This document shows, one piece after another, positions 31,924 through 41,275 of a stretch of 64,000 bases of DNA. Below the pieces are notes generated by a model that ran no database searches, was not told the DNA's origin, and was given only the letters and a program-made list of their open reading frames with translations. Source of the DNA: Bog-473 sp963788125. GTDB lineage: Bacteria > Actinomycetota > Acidimicrobiia > Acidimicrobiales > RAAP-2. A program made the translations under genes and the position numbers. Positions within the stretch are counted from its first letter, which is position 1; each line of letters starts with the position of its first letter. The stretch covers positions 310,001 through 374,000 of the forward strand of contig CAWBFN010000001.1 of NCBI GenBank assembly GCA_963788125.1, read 5' to 3'.

Positions 31924-33018
31924 TCAAGCTCGATGAGACAACGGCGTTTCCCTCAGGCTGGCGATTCCAAGCGAGCCATCACCCTCGGTCGTCGCGCTGC
32001 TCGCGCTCGCCGGCTTCGATCCCGCGTTGGGCTGGGCCGACTGCTCCAGCGCGCCGGGCGCAGGTGGCAGGTCATCGAGAAAGTCAGCGGTCGGCACGAA
32101 GAACAGGCTTCCGGTGACCGCCGTCGAGAAGTCGAGGATCCGGTCGTAGTTCCCTGGGGGATCGCCGAGAAACATATTCTCGAGCATCTGCTCGGTCACA
32201 CTCGGCGTTGCCGCGTAACCGATGAAATACGTGCCAAACTCGCCTCGACCGACCGCCCCGAACGCCATGTTGTCGCGGAGGATCTGGCGTTGTATGCCGT
32301 CCGGGCCGACGATGGTGTTCAATGCCACGTGGGAGTTGCTCGGTTTGACCTCGTCGGCCAGCTCGACGTTCGACAGCTTCCTGCGCCCAACGACAAGCTC
32401 CTGGGCCTCGACGCTGAGAGCGTTCCACAACGCCATGTCGTGTAGGTACTTCTGGACGATGACGTAGCTCGAGCCCTCGAAATCCGGGTCTTCTGCACCG
32501 ATGGTGACCGCGGCGGCGGCCGCGTTTCCGGTTGGGTTCTCCGTCCCGTCGACGAATCCGAGCAGATCACGATCGTCGAAATATTTGAATCCGTGTACTT
32601 CATCGACGACGACGACCGATCCCCTCAGGCAATCCATGATCAGCGAGGCCAGCTCGAAGCAGAGATCTGCCTGCGCGGAGCGGATGTGGAACAACAGGTC
32701 CCCAGGAGTCGACACCGCGTGGTGGTGTTCGCCGCGAAGTTCCTTGAAGGGGTGGAGCTCGGCGGGTCGGGGCCCGGCGAACAGCCGGTCCCAGGCATCC
32801 GAGCCGATGCCGGTCACGAGGGTCAGGCCAGCTGTCGGCACCCGGAACCCAACGGTGCGTTCGAGGCCGGCGAGATCAGCAAGGAGGTCGCGCACAACCT
32901 CTTCTGCCCCGGGCTCGACTGTGGCGACGAGGAAGACGGCCGCGGCGGTGAGCGGGGTGAGCACCGCTTGGGGCTCTTGGAGCCGGGCGGGCGAGCCCGC
33001 TTCTGTCGGCGTGGTCAC
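31924..33018 (-). CDS. Dyp-type heme peroxidase
   Basis: This 364-residue protein shows DyP family features. GFVDGTENPTGNAA contains the catalytic Asp motif GxxDG. The segment KPSNSHVALNTIVGPDG holds the proximal heme His. The distal Arg region is RQILRDNMAFGAVGRGEFGT, with YFIGYAATP after it. It uses peroxide to oxidise dyes or phenolics. No Tat signal is seen at the N-terminus; the C-terminal 35 residues are Ala/Ser/Gly-rich. This could be an encapsulin cargo tail, but no encapsulin gene is present. The GTG start lies 6 bp after a TACGCT box (minus strand). Confidence 0.92.
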   Translation of the reverse strand: MTTPTEAGSPARLQEPQAVLTPLTAAAVFLVATVEPGAEEVVRDLLADLAGLERTVGFRVPTAGLTLVTGIGSDAWDRLFAGPRPAELHPFKELRGEHHHAVSTPGDLLFHIRSAQADLCFELASLIMDCLRGSVVVVDEVHGFKYFDDRDLLGFVDGTENPTGNAAAAAVTIGAEDPDFEGSSYVIVQKYLHDMALWNALSVEAQELVVGRRKLSNVELADEVKPSNSHVALNTIVGPDGIQRQILRDNMAFGAVGRGEFGTYFIGYAATPSVTEQMLENMFLGDPPGNYDRILDFSTAVTGSLFFVPTADFLDDLPPAPGALEQSAQPNAGSKPASASSATTEGDGSLGIASLRETPLSHRA

Positions 33019-33024
33019 TCGGGT

Positions 33025-33030
33025 AGCGTA
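33025..33030 (-). promoter_or_regulatory. -10 box (TACGCT) of a leaderless promoter for the Dyp-type peroxidase gene
   Basis: TACGCT on the minus strand ends 6 bp before the GTG at 33018, with no ribosome site between. It is the same hexamer as in the trpC and oxidoreductase promoters. Confidence 0.5.
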
Positions 33031-33194
33031 CGTGAACTCCCGCCCAGCCCATCCGGCCCGGTCCCGCCGTCCGGGTCAGTCCAGGTAGAAACCCCTTTCG
33101 GTCGGTTCGGTGGTGGTACCACCACGCCGGACTGGTTGGCTGACCCCCTTGTAGGTTCCCGTACTCCGGATCACACTCAGGCCAGGAGGTCGTC

Positions 33195-35615
33195 GTGGCC
33201 GTTCTCACAATGTTGCTTCGAGCCTCGTTCCGCCTGCGGTGGCGCTCGTGGGTCTCCCTCTGCCTGCTCATCGCGCTGGCGAGTGGCCTTGTCCTCGCCG
33301 CCACCGCGGCGGGGCGCCGGAGCGATTCGGTCTTCACCCGATACGAGGCAGCGCACGGGTATGACGCCTTTCTCTATGCCATCAAGCCGATCCCCAAGAT
33401 CGCCACCCTGCCCGTTGTCGCCACATCCACGCTAGTAGGGCTCCCTACTTCGGGGACCCCGACCTGTGCCTGCTCCCGTCCGATCAATTTCGATGACTTC
33501 GGCGTATTTGAGGTGCCGCCGAGGCAACTGAGCCATATGGTCAAATTGGAGTCGGGCCGAATGCCTGACCAGTCGGACCCCTACCAGGTGCTTGCGTCGT
33601 TCACACTGGCGCAGGACGACGGTGTGCACGTCGGCACCGTGATTCGCATCCCCTTTGTCGCCCCGTCGCAGCGCAGCGCCGTCTTGAACAACGCCAACAT
33701 ACGGCCGGCCGGTCCGACCGTCTCGCTCCGCGTGGTGGGGATCGAAGCATCCGAGATCGAATTCCCGTCCGGCGGCAGCCCCACCTACGACCTCTACACC
33801 ACCTCGGCCTTGGCGCGAATGCTGAACCCGAAGACGGTCGTCCTCTACGCCGACTTCGTCCAGCTTCGCCATGGCGCGGCCGGCTTCTCGCAGTTCCAAA
33901 CTCAGGCGAAGGCGTTGGGGGGCCTCTCGGTCACCGATATCGACAACGAAGCGGCCGAGATCGAATCCTCGATCCGCCCCCAGGGCGTCGGATGGTGGAT
34001 CCTGGCCGGTCTCACCGCACTGGTCGGGATTGTCGTGGTCATCCAGGCGCTGGCTCGACAAGCCACGGTGGAAGCCGAGACGTACGCCACGTTGAGTGCT
34101 CTGGGAGTTTCCCGGCGTCAGCTCGTGCTCGTGAGCATGGCCAGGACCCTTTTCGTTGCTGTCGCGGGAACGGTCGGCGGCGTGGTTCTTGCATTCTTGG
34201 TTTCTCCGCTCACCGTCGTGGGCGAGGTCCGATTGGCCGATCCCTCCACCGGGTTCGTCCTCGACGCGCCGGTGCTGTTGCTAGGCGGGTTGGCCGCGAT
34301 CGCCAGCGTCCTCGCCTTGGGCATATGGCCGGCCATCCGCACCGCGGAGTCAACTCGGCCAGGCGCAACAGCACCGATGACTCGGCCCTCGCGGATCGTT
34401 TCGTTGCTCGTCGGCGCCGGTGCCCCACCCAGCGCGTTGATCGGCGTTCGGCACACGCTCGAACGGGGCCGGGGGCGCAACGCCGTCCCCGTCGGCTCGG
34501 CCTTGCTTGGGGCGGTCCTGGCCGTCACCGCACTCTGTGCGACCGCCGTGTTCGGCGCCAGCCTCACCCATTTGACCAGCACGCCCACCCTGTACGGCCA
34601 GCCGTACGACGAGTGGTTCTCTGTCAACCAGACCGGCTATTCGACGCAGAACCTCCAGATGCTCTCCAGCCTCGAACACGCACGCGGCATCGCCGACATC
34701 ACCGCCGGACTTGTCGGCAACCCCACCATCGATGGCGTGGCCGAGTCCGGCATCGCGGGGCAGAGCCTCCGTGGCCCCATGCTGGCGACGGCGACCAGCG
34801 GCCACCTTCCCCAAGGTCCCGATGAGGTTGCGTTCGGAGCGACGACCCTGCACCAGCTGGGGGTCCGTATCGGATCGCTCGTCCGCGTGAGGGTGGCGGC
34901 GGCCGCCGACAAGAAGCCGGGATTGTTCCGCGTGGTGGGGACGGTCGTCTTCTCGCCCGGGCTCACCACCGGGGGGCTGGGTGACGGGGCCGTGTTCACC
35001 CTCCCGGGCATGCTGTCTTTGGCCGGCCGATGCCCGGCGGGCCCGCACCAGCAGGCGTGTGTCATCAAATCGGTGATCGCTGCCGGTGGTGCGTTTCTCG
35101 TGCGCGCCGACCCCGGCCGGCAGGGACAAATCGCCCTCGCGCGACTGAACCGGGAGTATCCCTCGGATGTGAACTTTCCGACGCCGCCGACCAACCTGGT
35201 CAACTTCGGGCAGGCGGTGAACTTCCCCCTTATTTTCGGGGCGATTCTCGTCCTGTTCGGTGCTGCGACCCTGCTCCACGTCCTGGTCGTCAGTGTGACG
35301 AGGCGGCGCCGGGAGGTGGGCCTGCTCAAGGCCCTCGGGTTCGTACGACGCCAGGTGGCCTTATGTGTCTCTTGGCAGACGACCACCGTCGCGCTGGTTG
35401 GCATCGTCATCGGAGTTCCAGCCGGCGTCGCCGTCGGTCGAGCGGTGTGGGGGCTCTTCGCCCACAGCCTCGGAGTTCTGGCGGTGACGGAAGTGACTGC
35501 CTGGGTCATCGTGGCCGTGGCTGTCGCGACCATTGTGGTGGCCAACGTGCTGGCCATCGGCCCTGCCATCGTTGCCGCCCGCACCCCGTCGGCGTCGCTC
35601 CTCAGGTCGGAGTGA
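33195..35615 (+). CDS. FtsX/MacB-type ABC transporter permease
   Basis: This 806-residue permease is intact. It has an N-terminal helix (VSLCLLIALASGLVLAATAAG) and an extracellular region of about 200 residues. A first FtsX unit starts at about 270 (GWWILAGLTALVGIVVVIQA; LSALGVSRRQLVLVSMA), with further helices near 360 and 440. A second FtsX unit lies at about 685-800 (LIFGAILVLFGAATLLHVLV; GLLKALGFVRRQVALCVSWQ). The end reads AARTPSASLLRSE. AGGAGG 5 bp before the GTG supports the start. No ATPase lies next to it, so the partner must be encoded elsewhere. It is clearly related to the broken copy at 20393. The substrate is unknown. Confidence 0.9.
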   Translation: MAVLTMLLRASFRLRWRSWVSLCLLIALASGLVLAATAAGRRSDSVFTRYEAAHGYDAFLYAIKPIPKIATLPVVATSTLVGLPTSGTPTCACSRPINFDDFGVFEVPPRQLSHMVKLESGRMPDQSDPYQVLASFTLAQDDGVHVGTVIRIPFVAPSQRSAVLNNANIRPAGPTVSLRVVGIEASEIEFPSGGSPTYDLYTTSALARMLNPKTVVLYADFVQLRHGAAGFSQFQTQAKALGGLSVTDIDNEAAEIESSIRPQGVGWWILAGLTALVGIVVVIQALARQATVEAETYATLSALGVSRRQLVLVSMARTLFVAVAGTVGGVVLAFLVSPLTVVGEVRLADPSTGFVLDAPVLLLGGLAAIASVLALGIWPAIRTAESTRPGATAPMTRPSRIVSLLVGAGAPPSALIGVRHTLERGRGRNAVPVGSALLGAVLAVTALCATAVFGASLTHLTSTPTLYGQPYDEWFSVNQTGYSTQNLQMLSSLEHARGIADITAGLVGNPTIDGVAESGIAGQSLRGPMLATATSGHLPQGPDEVAFGATTLHQLGVRIGSLVRVRVAAAADKKPGLFRVVGTVVFSPGLTTGGLGDGAVFTLPGMLSLAGRCPAGPHQQACVIKSVIAAGGAFLVRADPGRQGQIALARLNREYPSDVNFPTPPTNLVNFGQAVNFPLIFGAILVLFGAATLLHVLVVSVTRRRREVGLLKALGFVRRQVALCVSWQTTTVALVGIVIGVPAGVAVGRAVWGLFAHSLGVLAVTEVTAWVIVAVAVATIVVANVLAIGPAIVAARTPSASLLRSE

Positions 35616-35631
35616 GCTCGGGAAAATCTTG

Positions 35632-35715
35632 TGCCCGGAGCGGGACTTGAACCCGCACGTCCTTTCGAACAACGGCTTTTGAGGCCGCCGCGTCTGCCGA
35701 TTCCGCCATCCGGGC
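35632..35715 (-). tRNA. tRNA-Leu (anticodon CAA)
   Basis: The minus strand folds as a class II tRNA of 84 nt. The acceptor stem is GCCCGGA/TCCGGGC. The anticodon stem GCGGC/GCCGT encloses loop CTCAAAA (anticodon CAA). A long variable arm (TTGTTCGAAAGGAC) follows, and the T-arm contains GGTTCAAGTCC. The discriminator base is A. CCA is not encoded. It reads UUG leucine codons. Confidence 0.95.
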
Positions 35716-35833
35716 GAGGCCCCGATGCTACCGGGTGGCACGAGGACGTCCCGGTGACCAGCTGAGACCACCTGAGACCCGCCAGACGAACGCGACGGGC
35801 GCCCGGTGGTCGAGCGCGAGGTCAATAGTGAGG

Positions 35834-37159
35834 TCAAGTCTCGCTGAGTGCCACTCCCGGTCCGGCCTCGATCGTGGTCGTCCGCCGGCGTCGGGGCAGC
35901 CTGAGCCCGAAGGAGAGGTCGGTCCCCGGGGCCGACGGGAGTGTCAGTAACGACGCCGCGACGGTCAGGTCCAGGAGGTACTGCGACGCACCACCGAGTC
36001 CGCTCTCGCTGATACCCGCGATCAGGCAGTACACGATCAGGTAGAGCGCCAGGGCCCGCGTCGGCCCGCGAGCTCTGGTGAAGGCGAGGACCAAGAGGAG
36101 GAGGAAGATCGCGCCGACCAGCACCTCACCGACGATGCCCTGGTCCTGGTAGATCGAGATCCAGCTGCTGTCGATGGGCAGGCCGTTCTCTGCCGTGTCC
36201 GCTGATCCGCTCACCGCGTCGTTGGACAGGCCGCTCCCGAAGATCACGTTGGTGGCCGGTCGCTGCACGGAGAGTGCCGCCGTCCACGCCTTGGTGCGAC
36301 CGGTGAGGTCCTGGAGCTGCTGGGTGTTCTCCCCGCGCGCCAACCAGTGCGTCAGGTAGGGCGCCGCCGGGACGCCGGCGGTCACGAGGACGATCAGCCC
36401 GACCGTGAACGCCCGGCGAACGCGACGTCGGGCCGAAAACAGGCTGACCCCCGCCACCAGCAAGCCGATGACCATGGCCATGAGCGCAGTCCGCGTGTGG
36501 GTGAGCACCAGGACGAGAATGGCCGGCACGGCGAGCATGACGGCGCGTCGACCGCTCAGAAGGCGAGACAGCCAGAGCACCACGGTCAGTCCGGCGACCT
36601 CGGCCGCGTAGTGGGCCACCTGCGTCGACCAGATCGGCCAGATGGCGCCGCTCAGGCGTCCGGCTGGCAGGGCCGTGCCCGGCGAGATGAAAAGGCCCAG
36701 GACGACCGTGGCCAAGATGATCAGGAGGAAGCGCATCTGGCAACGCAGGACCGTGAGGTCTCGCCTGCCCCACCACGGGGTGAGGAGCCACAACACGGCG
36801 AGGAAGGCGATGAGCCGCACGCTCCGGTAGGCGGTGCCCAGCCCGACCAGTCGCACACTCATCGTCAGCGAGGTGACCGCCAGCAACGTGTAGAGCCCGA
36901 GGAACCAGTTGGGCCGGATTCGTAGGCGGGGGTTGATGGTCAGCGCCAGGACGAGCGCCAACGCCAACGCGGCCTGGGTCAAGAGCTGGGCGACCCTGTG
37001 GGGGATCGGCAGGATCGCACCCTGCGTGGGGGTGAGTGCGTTGAAGAAGAGGAGGCTCCAGATGGCGAAGACCCGTTTGAGCCGGGAGTCGCCGAGCGCG
37101 GCCTGGGACCGCCCCCTTGTGGCGGGCACGGTCTCCACCCGTGCGCCTACTTCGGGCAC
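35834..37159 (-). CDS. O-antigen ligase/polymerase-like (Wzy-type) membrane protein
   Basis: This 441-residue protein has about 11-12 membrane helices. The Wzy_C-type region reads VLVLTHTRTALMAMVIGLLV, with the conserved Thr-Arg-Thr. A large extracellular loop (HWLARGENTQQLQDLTGRTK; NVIFGSGLSNDAVSG) follows and then closing helices (GEVLVGAIFLLLLVLAFT). Such proteins polymerise or ligate polyprenyl-linked sugar repeats on the outer face of the membrane. The start overlaps the end of the upstream Wzz-like gene by 13 bp. It is the last gene of a minus-strand operon (LuxR, two Wzz-like genes, Wzy). Confidence 0.85.
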   Translation of the reverse strand: MPEVGARVETVPATRGRSQAALGDSRLKRVFAIWSLLFFNALTPTQGAILPIPHRVAQLLTQAALALALVLALTINPRLRIRPNWFLGLYTLLAVTSLTMSVRLVGLGTAYRSVRLIAFLAVLWLLTPWWGRRDLTVLRCQMRFLLIILATVVLGLFISPGTALPAGRLSGAIWPIWSTQVAHYAAEVAGLTVVLWLSRLLSGRRAVMLAVPAILVLVLTHTRTALMAMVIGLLVAGVSLFSARRRVRRAFTVGLIVLVTAGVPAAPYLTHWLARGENTQQLQDLTGRTKAWTAALSVQRPATNVIFGSGLSNDAVSGSADTAENGLPIDSSWISIYQDQGIVGEVLVGAIFLLLLVLAFTRARGPTRALALYLIVYCLIAGISESGLGGASQYLLDLTVAASLLTLPSAPGTDLSFGLRLPRRRRTTTIEAGPGVALSET

Positions 37160-38682
37160 GGGGCGGGGTGGACCGGAGTGAGCCCGAGGTCATCAGGGCT
37201 GCTCACGCCCGAACTCTCGTCCTCGGGGTCGGAACCCAAGAGGATGACGGAGCGCAGGGAGATGCCGGCCTGGCGCAGCATCTCCCGGCCGACGTCCATG
37301 CGCGCCAGGGTGACACCCCTCTTGGACAGGACCAAGACGGCGTCGGAGACCCAGGGTGCGAGGTGCTCGGCTCCGAACGCGGGGTCGAGCGTGGTCAGGA
37401 CCAGAAGAGCGTCGGTGTCGTCGGGAGGAGGTTTCTCCGCCATCTGCACCGGGTCCGGTGGTGCCACGAGCAGGCGCAGGGTGGGGTGCCCATCGGCCGG
37501 AAGCCGGTACATCTCCATCGTGTGGGACGTGGCGGACAGTCCGAACATGGTGGCGAGGAGCCGGCCGTCCGCTGCGTCGACGACGACCACCCGGTGCCCC
37601 TCGGAGTAGAGGTCGAGTGCCAGCGCGCCGACCCCCAGCGCGGCCGGTTCGGGGGCTCCCATCGCCACGACCGCCAGCGCCCTCCCTGGTGCCGTTTCGA
37701 GCTGCGCTCGCAGCCGCCGTTCGATCATGCGGATCGCCGGATCCGGTGCTCGCAGTCGCCTGGCCAGCCGGGTTCGGCGCATGAGCCGTGGACCTCGGTA
37801 ACGCTCGAGGCTCAAGGCGACGGGCGCACCGAGCGTTTCCGCCACCGCTTCGCGGTCGGGGGCTCCCTCGGAGAACAGTGCACCGAACACGACCACGATG
37901 AGACCGATGGCCAGACCGGCGATCAGTCCCGAGAGACCGTCGAGGAGGAGCACCTTCCTCGCCGACACCGGGACCAGTGCTGCCGGGTCCAGTACGTGGC
38001 TGATGCTGTCGGAGGACTGCTCGTCCGACAGCTCCTGACCGATCTGGCCCTGGAGCTGCGAGACCTGTGATTGGTCGTCGCTCCGCTCATTGATCAGGTT
38101 GTTGAGCGTGTTGCTCGCAGTGGTAGCGGCGGATGCGACGGACTGAGAGTCGATCTGCGTGTTGAGCGCGCCGATCGAGGCGTTCAGTGAGGAGATCTGT
38201 GACCGAAGCGAGCGCACGAGCCCGTTGGTCTGCCGGCGGAGCTCCCCAGTCTGCTGGGCCAGAAATGCCCGGGCGAGGGCCCTGGCCCCGGCAACTGCTT
38301 GCGACGGGGAGGATGAGCTGAACTTGATCGACATGATGTTGTCGCTCAGGACGAGCCCCGACGAGTGGGCGAGGAGCGTGTGCGGGCTCATATTCAGGTG
38401 GCCCTTGACGATGGCCTGCTTGGCGACCGCTTCGGTCTGGAGGAGCGCGACGTTGTCCGCCATCACCTCCGACGGGTTGGAGCCGGAGGGTATCGCCAGA
38501 TAGAGGTCGGAGGTGGCCGCATATTTTCGGGGTATCACCACGTGGAGGCTGGCTCCCACCACGAGACCCACGACGCCGGCAGTGACCCATACTCTCCACC
38601 TGCGCCGGGTCACCGCCCCCAGGGAGCGAAGGTGGATGACCCGGTCGACGGTGGGAGCCTCTTGCTCCACGATCGTCGCCAT
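37147..38682 (-). CDS. Wzz-like chain-length protein with degenerate BY-kinase domain (copy 1)
   Basis: This 511-residue protein has a Wzz domain with helix 1 (VWVTAGVVGLVVGASLHVVI) and a long coiled-coil outside the cell (SLRSQISSLNASIGALNTQI; DDQSQVSQLQGQIGQELSDE). Helix 2 lies at about 248-268. The cytoplasmic part (about 330-480) resembles a CpsD/BY-kinase fold: ALAVVAMGAPEPAALGVGAL, HRVVVVDAADGRLLATMFG. The Walker A GKS/T is missing, so ATP binding is unlikely. It probably sets chain length with Wzy. It overlaps Wzy by 13 bp and the second Wzz-like gene by 1 bp. Confidence 0.82.
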   Translation of the reverse strand: MATIVEQEAPTVDRVIHLRSLGAVTRRRWRVWVTAGVVGLVVGASLHVVIPRKYAATSDLYLAIPSGSNPSEVMADNVALLQTEAVAKQAIVKGHLNMSPHTLLAHSSGLVLSDNIMSIKFSSSSPSQAVAGARALARAFLAQQTGELRRQTNGLVRSLRSQISSLNASIGALNTQIDSQSVASAATTASNTLNNLINERSDDQSQVSQLQGQIGQELSDEQSSDSISHVLDPAALVPVSARKVLLLDGLSGLIAGLAIGLIVVVFGALFSEGAPDREAVAETLGAPVALSLERYRGPRLMRRTRLARRLRAPDPAIRMIERRLRAQLETAPGRALAVVAMGAPEPAALGVGALALDLYSEGHRVVVVDAADGRLLATMFGLSATSHTMEMYRLPADGHPTLRLLVAPPDPVQMAEKPPPDDTDALLVLTTLDPAFGAEHLAPWVSDAVLVLSKRGVTLARMDVGREMLRQAGISLRSVILLGSDPEDESSGVSSPDDLGLTPVHPAPCPK

Positions 38683-40250
38683 CAGCGCTTCGCACCCTTG
38701 GTCATGAGTCCTCCCGGCGGGCTGGCTGCGGGCTGCGTGTCGAGGGGCACGGGATCCTCAGTGGCTGCGCCACGAAGCGAGCCCGGGGAGAACGGGCGGA
38801 GGACCTCGTCGTTCCACCGGCCAGTGGTGGTATCGGCGGGATCGGGATTCACCACCACCACGCCCTCGAGGACCGACCCGTGGTCGGTTGCGGCCAGGGC
38901 GAGCTGCGCCAGCTCATCGGCGGTCAGGACGTTCGGCGAGACCGAGATCACGTTCAGTGCATCAGAAGGGGTCACCGTCGACGAGGTTCGGTCGAGCACG
39001 ACCACTGTGACCAGCAGTTGTAACGGACCGCCTGCGACACCGGCTGCGCCGACGGTGAGTGGGAGACCCTGACCGACCGCCTCGTCGCCGGTGAAGGCGG
39101 CCCGCAACGCAAGGAGAGACCCATGGTCGAGCTCGGGCCGGTCTCCTGGTGCGAGGGAGGTGCGGATCCCGTTGACGGCGGCGTGCAGCGCCAGTCGAGG
39201 ACCGGTGGTCAGGGCCGGCGAATCGCCGGCGAACGAGATCACCCGGACGGCCGACCGCCGACCGTCCCCCTTCTGGACGCTGTAGAGCAGGTGGCGGAGC
39301 GCCCATTCTTCGGTGGCTCGAGGCGTTCCCTCCAGCAGTGCGCGCCATGCGGACGCAGTGGTGCAACCCCGTGCTTCGAGCGAGGCAATGACCGGGGCAC
39401 CCGCGACGCGGGCAATTTCGTCGCGGAAGCGCAGGCGACGTCGGCGTTGGGCCCGAATGAGCACGAACACCATGCCACCGAGCAACCCGATGACGAGGCC
39501 GATGATGCCGGCTTGGATGGGAAGCTTGTATCTGGCGACGGGCTGGGCCGTGGCCTTCTGCACCACCAGTGTTGACGCCGCTGCCGAGCCGCTGGCCAGT
39601 TGCGCGGCTGCCAAGCGGCTCGTGATGGTATTGAGTTGCAAGGAAACCTGGTCCTGCTCGGCGCGCAACTGAGCGAGCAACGTGGCGTCCTGCTGGCCGG
39701 CACTCGATCCGGCCCCCTCTGAGTTCAGGCTGCTCGACACGGTGTCGATCTGCGCCTGCAGGCTGTTGATCTGCTGCGTCAACAGGGTGGACTGTTGCTG
39801 CAGCGATGCCACGGCGGGTCCGGAGTATCCCGCGTCCAACTGGGTGACGTACTGAATGAAGCTGGCGGCGACGCCGTTCGCCAGACGGAGGGCGTCGGAG
39901 CTCGTCCGGCCCTGCGCCTCAATCTGCAGGACCTGCCCGCTCAACTGGCTGACGGTCACCAGTTTCTTGACCGCGAGTGCTCCCAGGCGTGGCGAGAGCT
40001 TGGCGCCGGCGCCGGCCAGGACCGGCGTGCTCTTGGCGATCACCACCTCCGTGCTGATGCCGGACACGCCCGAACCCGAGTTGGCGGTCTGGGGGAGGAT
40101 CACCAGTGCCCCGGCGGTGGCGGTGGTCGGCCTGAGGTACCCGTAGGCCGCCCCCGCCGCTGCGCACAGCACGGCGACGACGAGGATCAGGACGCGGCGT
40201 CGCCAGATCTCACGAAGTGATGTCCGCAGACTCAGTGGCTGTTCGTTCAT
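38682..40250 (-). CDS. Wzz-like chain-length protein with degenerate BY-kinase domain (copy 2)
   Basis: This 522-residue paralogue of the downstream gene has helix 1 (VLILVVAVLCAAAGAAYGYL) and a long Gln/Ser-rich coiled coil (SLQQQSTLLTQQINSLQAQI; EQDQVSLQLNTITSRLAAAQ). Helix 2 follows (AGIIGLVIGLLGGMVFVLI), then a basic stretch and a cytoplasmic domain (AVRVISFAGDSPALTTGPRL). Where Walker A should be, no GKS/T is found, so kinase activity is not expected. Two unequal Wzz-like proteins in tandem could form a hetero-oligomer. It overlaps the LuxR gene by 4 bp (ATGA). Confidence 0.82.
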   Translation of the reverse strand: MNEQPLSLRTSLREIWRRRVLILVVAVLCAAAGAAYGYLRPTTATAGALVILPQTANSGSGVSGISTEVVIAKSTPVLAGAGAKLSPRLGALAVKKLVTVSQLSGQVLQIEAQGRTSSDALRLANGVAASFIQYVTQLDAGYSGPAVASLQQQSTLLTQQINSLQAQIDTVSSSLNSEGAGSSAGQQDATLLAQLRAEQDQVSLQLNTITSRLAAAQLASGSAAASTLVVQKATAQPVARYKLPIQAGIIGLVIGLLGGMVFVLIRAQRRRRLRFRDEIARVAGAPVIASLEARGCTTASAWRALLEGTPRATEEWALRHLLYSVQKGDGRRSAVRVISFAGDSPALTTGPRLALHAAVNGIRTSLAPGDRPELDHGSLLALRAAFTGDEAVGQGLPLTVGAAGVAGGPLQLLVTVVVLDRTSSTVTPSDALNVISVSPNVLTADELAQLALAATDHGSVLEGVVVVNPDPADTTTGRWNDEVLRPFSPGSLRGAATEDPVPLDTQPAASPPGGLMTKGAKR

Positions 40251-40987
40251 GCGCCGCCCACTCGAGGCTCGTTCCCGGCCGGTACCGAGTGGGGCAGGTC
40301 GGGACCCCGCGCCTCGGTGCGGGCCAGGTATGTGGCGATCTGGGCGCGGTTGGTCAACTCGAGTTTTCGATAGATGCGACTGACGTAGTTGCGCACGGTC
40401 TTCTGGCCCAGATGCAGCTGGACGGCGATTTCGGCGTTGTTTGCCCCGTGGGCCACCATGTGGAGGACGTCCGACTCACGTTGGGTCAGATGGGTTGAGT
40501 ACTCCTCTCCGAGAACCCAGCGGGCCGCCTCGTTGCACAGCACCTGGTCACCGAGGTGGACCGAGATGACGGCGGCCCTGATCGACTCTGGGGAAGTGTC
40601 CTTCAGGAGGATGCCGGCGGCGCCGGCGATCATGGCCGGGCGGACACGCCAGTCGGCTTGCGACGTCAGGATGAGCGATTTGGTGGCCGGGCACCGTGAG
40701 GCGAGTAGGCGGACCAGCTCGATGCTGTCGGCCTTGGTCAGATCCAGATCGACCAGCACCACGTCGACGGAACTGGCCACGCACAGGTCGACCAGTTCGG
40801 GCTGGCCCTCAGAGACCCCGATGACGTCGAGGCGTACGTCCTCGCCGAGAAGCCGGGCCAATCCCAGGCGGAAGAGCTGTTCGGCGGCGACCACGATGAC
40901 CGAGATCTTGGAGTCGGCGAGCGACGAGCTGTCCGCCAACCCCGGGCTTTCCGGATGGTGGGTGAGGTCGCTGTCGAGTACTACCAT
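40247..40987 (-). CDS. LuxR/NarL-type response regulator
   Basis: This 246-residue protein has a receiver-like domain (residues 28-145: KISVIVVAAEQLFRLGLARL; SVDVVLVDLDLTKADSIELV; GAAGILLKDTSPESIRAAV) and a C-terminal GerE HTH (about 180-230: LTQRESDVLHMVAHGANNAE, VRNYVSRIYRKLELTNRAQI). The Asp in VDLDL could be phosphorylated. The acidic pocket is partly changed (VVAAEQ rather than DD near the start), so phosphorylation is uncertain. It leads the Wzz-Wzz-Wzy operon and probably controls it. No histidine kinase is adjacent. The ATG at 40987 is chosen because the family region starts soon after. Confidence 0.87.
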   Translation of the reverse strand: MVVLDSDLTHHPESPGLADSSSLADSKISVIVVAAEQLFRLGLARLLGEDVRLDVIGVSEGQPELVDLCVASSVDVVLVDLDLTKADSIELVRLLASRCPATKSLILTSQADWRVRPAMIAGAAGILLKDTSPESIRAAVISVHLGDQVLCNEAARWVLGEEYSTHLTQRESDVLHMVAHGANNAEIAVQLHLGQKTVRNYVSRIYRKLELTNRAQIATYLARTEARGPDLPHSVPAGNEPRVGGA

Positions 40988-41106
40988 CGAGCCCCCAATA
41001 GGTGGTCGAATCGGCGGCTCGGGTCGGTGACGCCGTGTGCCGCACGACAGCCCTCTGGCATGTCGATGCCCGTACAGAGGGCGCAGGGGGCCCGGAGATA
41101 CGCCCG

Positions 41107-41142
41107 GATGGGACTTCCCCATCGATTCCTGGGACTGTCCCA
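41107..41142. promoter_or_regulatory. Two palindromic operator-like sites in the divergent luxR/flippase promoter region
   Basis: GATGGG-ACTTC-CCCATC (41107-41123) and TGGGAC-T-GTCCCA (41130-41142) are both perfect inverted repeats and share the core TGGGACT. Their centres lie 21 bp apart, two helical turns. They sit between the LuxR start (40987, minus) and the flippase start (41276, plus). A dimeric regulator, possibly the adjacent LuxR protein, could bind both. Confidence 0.55.
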
Positions 41143-41275
41143 CGGCGGGGGAGGCCGCGCTGCAACCCGGATGGGGCTGCCAAGGGAGTCGCCGATCGCG
41201 GTTGGCTGTATCTGCGGGGCGCCGACCGCCTCTGTTCGGGCCAGGGTGTCTCACGCCGGCGTGACCGATAGGGAG

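Noticed and set aside
41002..41271. Small plus-strand frame in the luxR/flippase gap
   Set aside because: It is Arg/Gly/Pro-rich, has no ribosome site, and lies over the palindromic promoter region.
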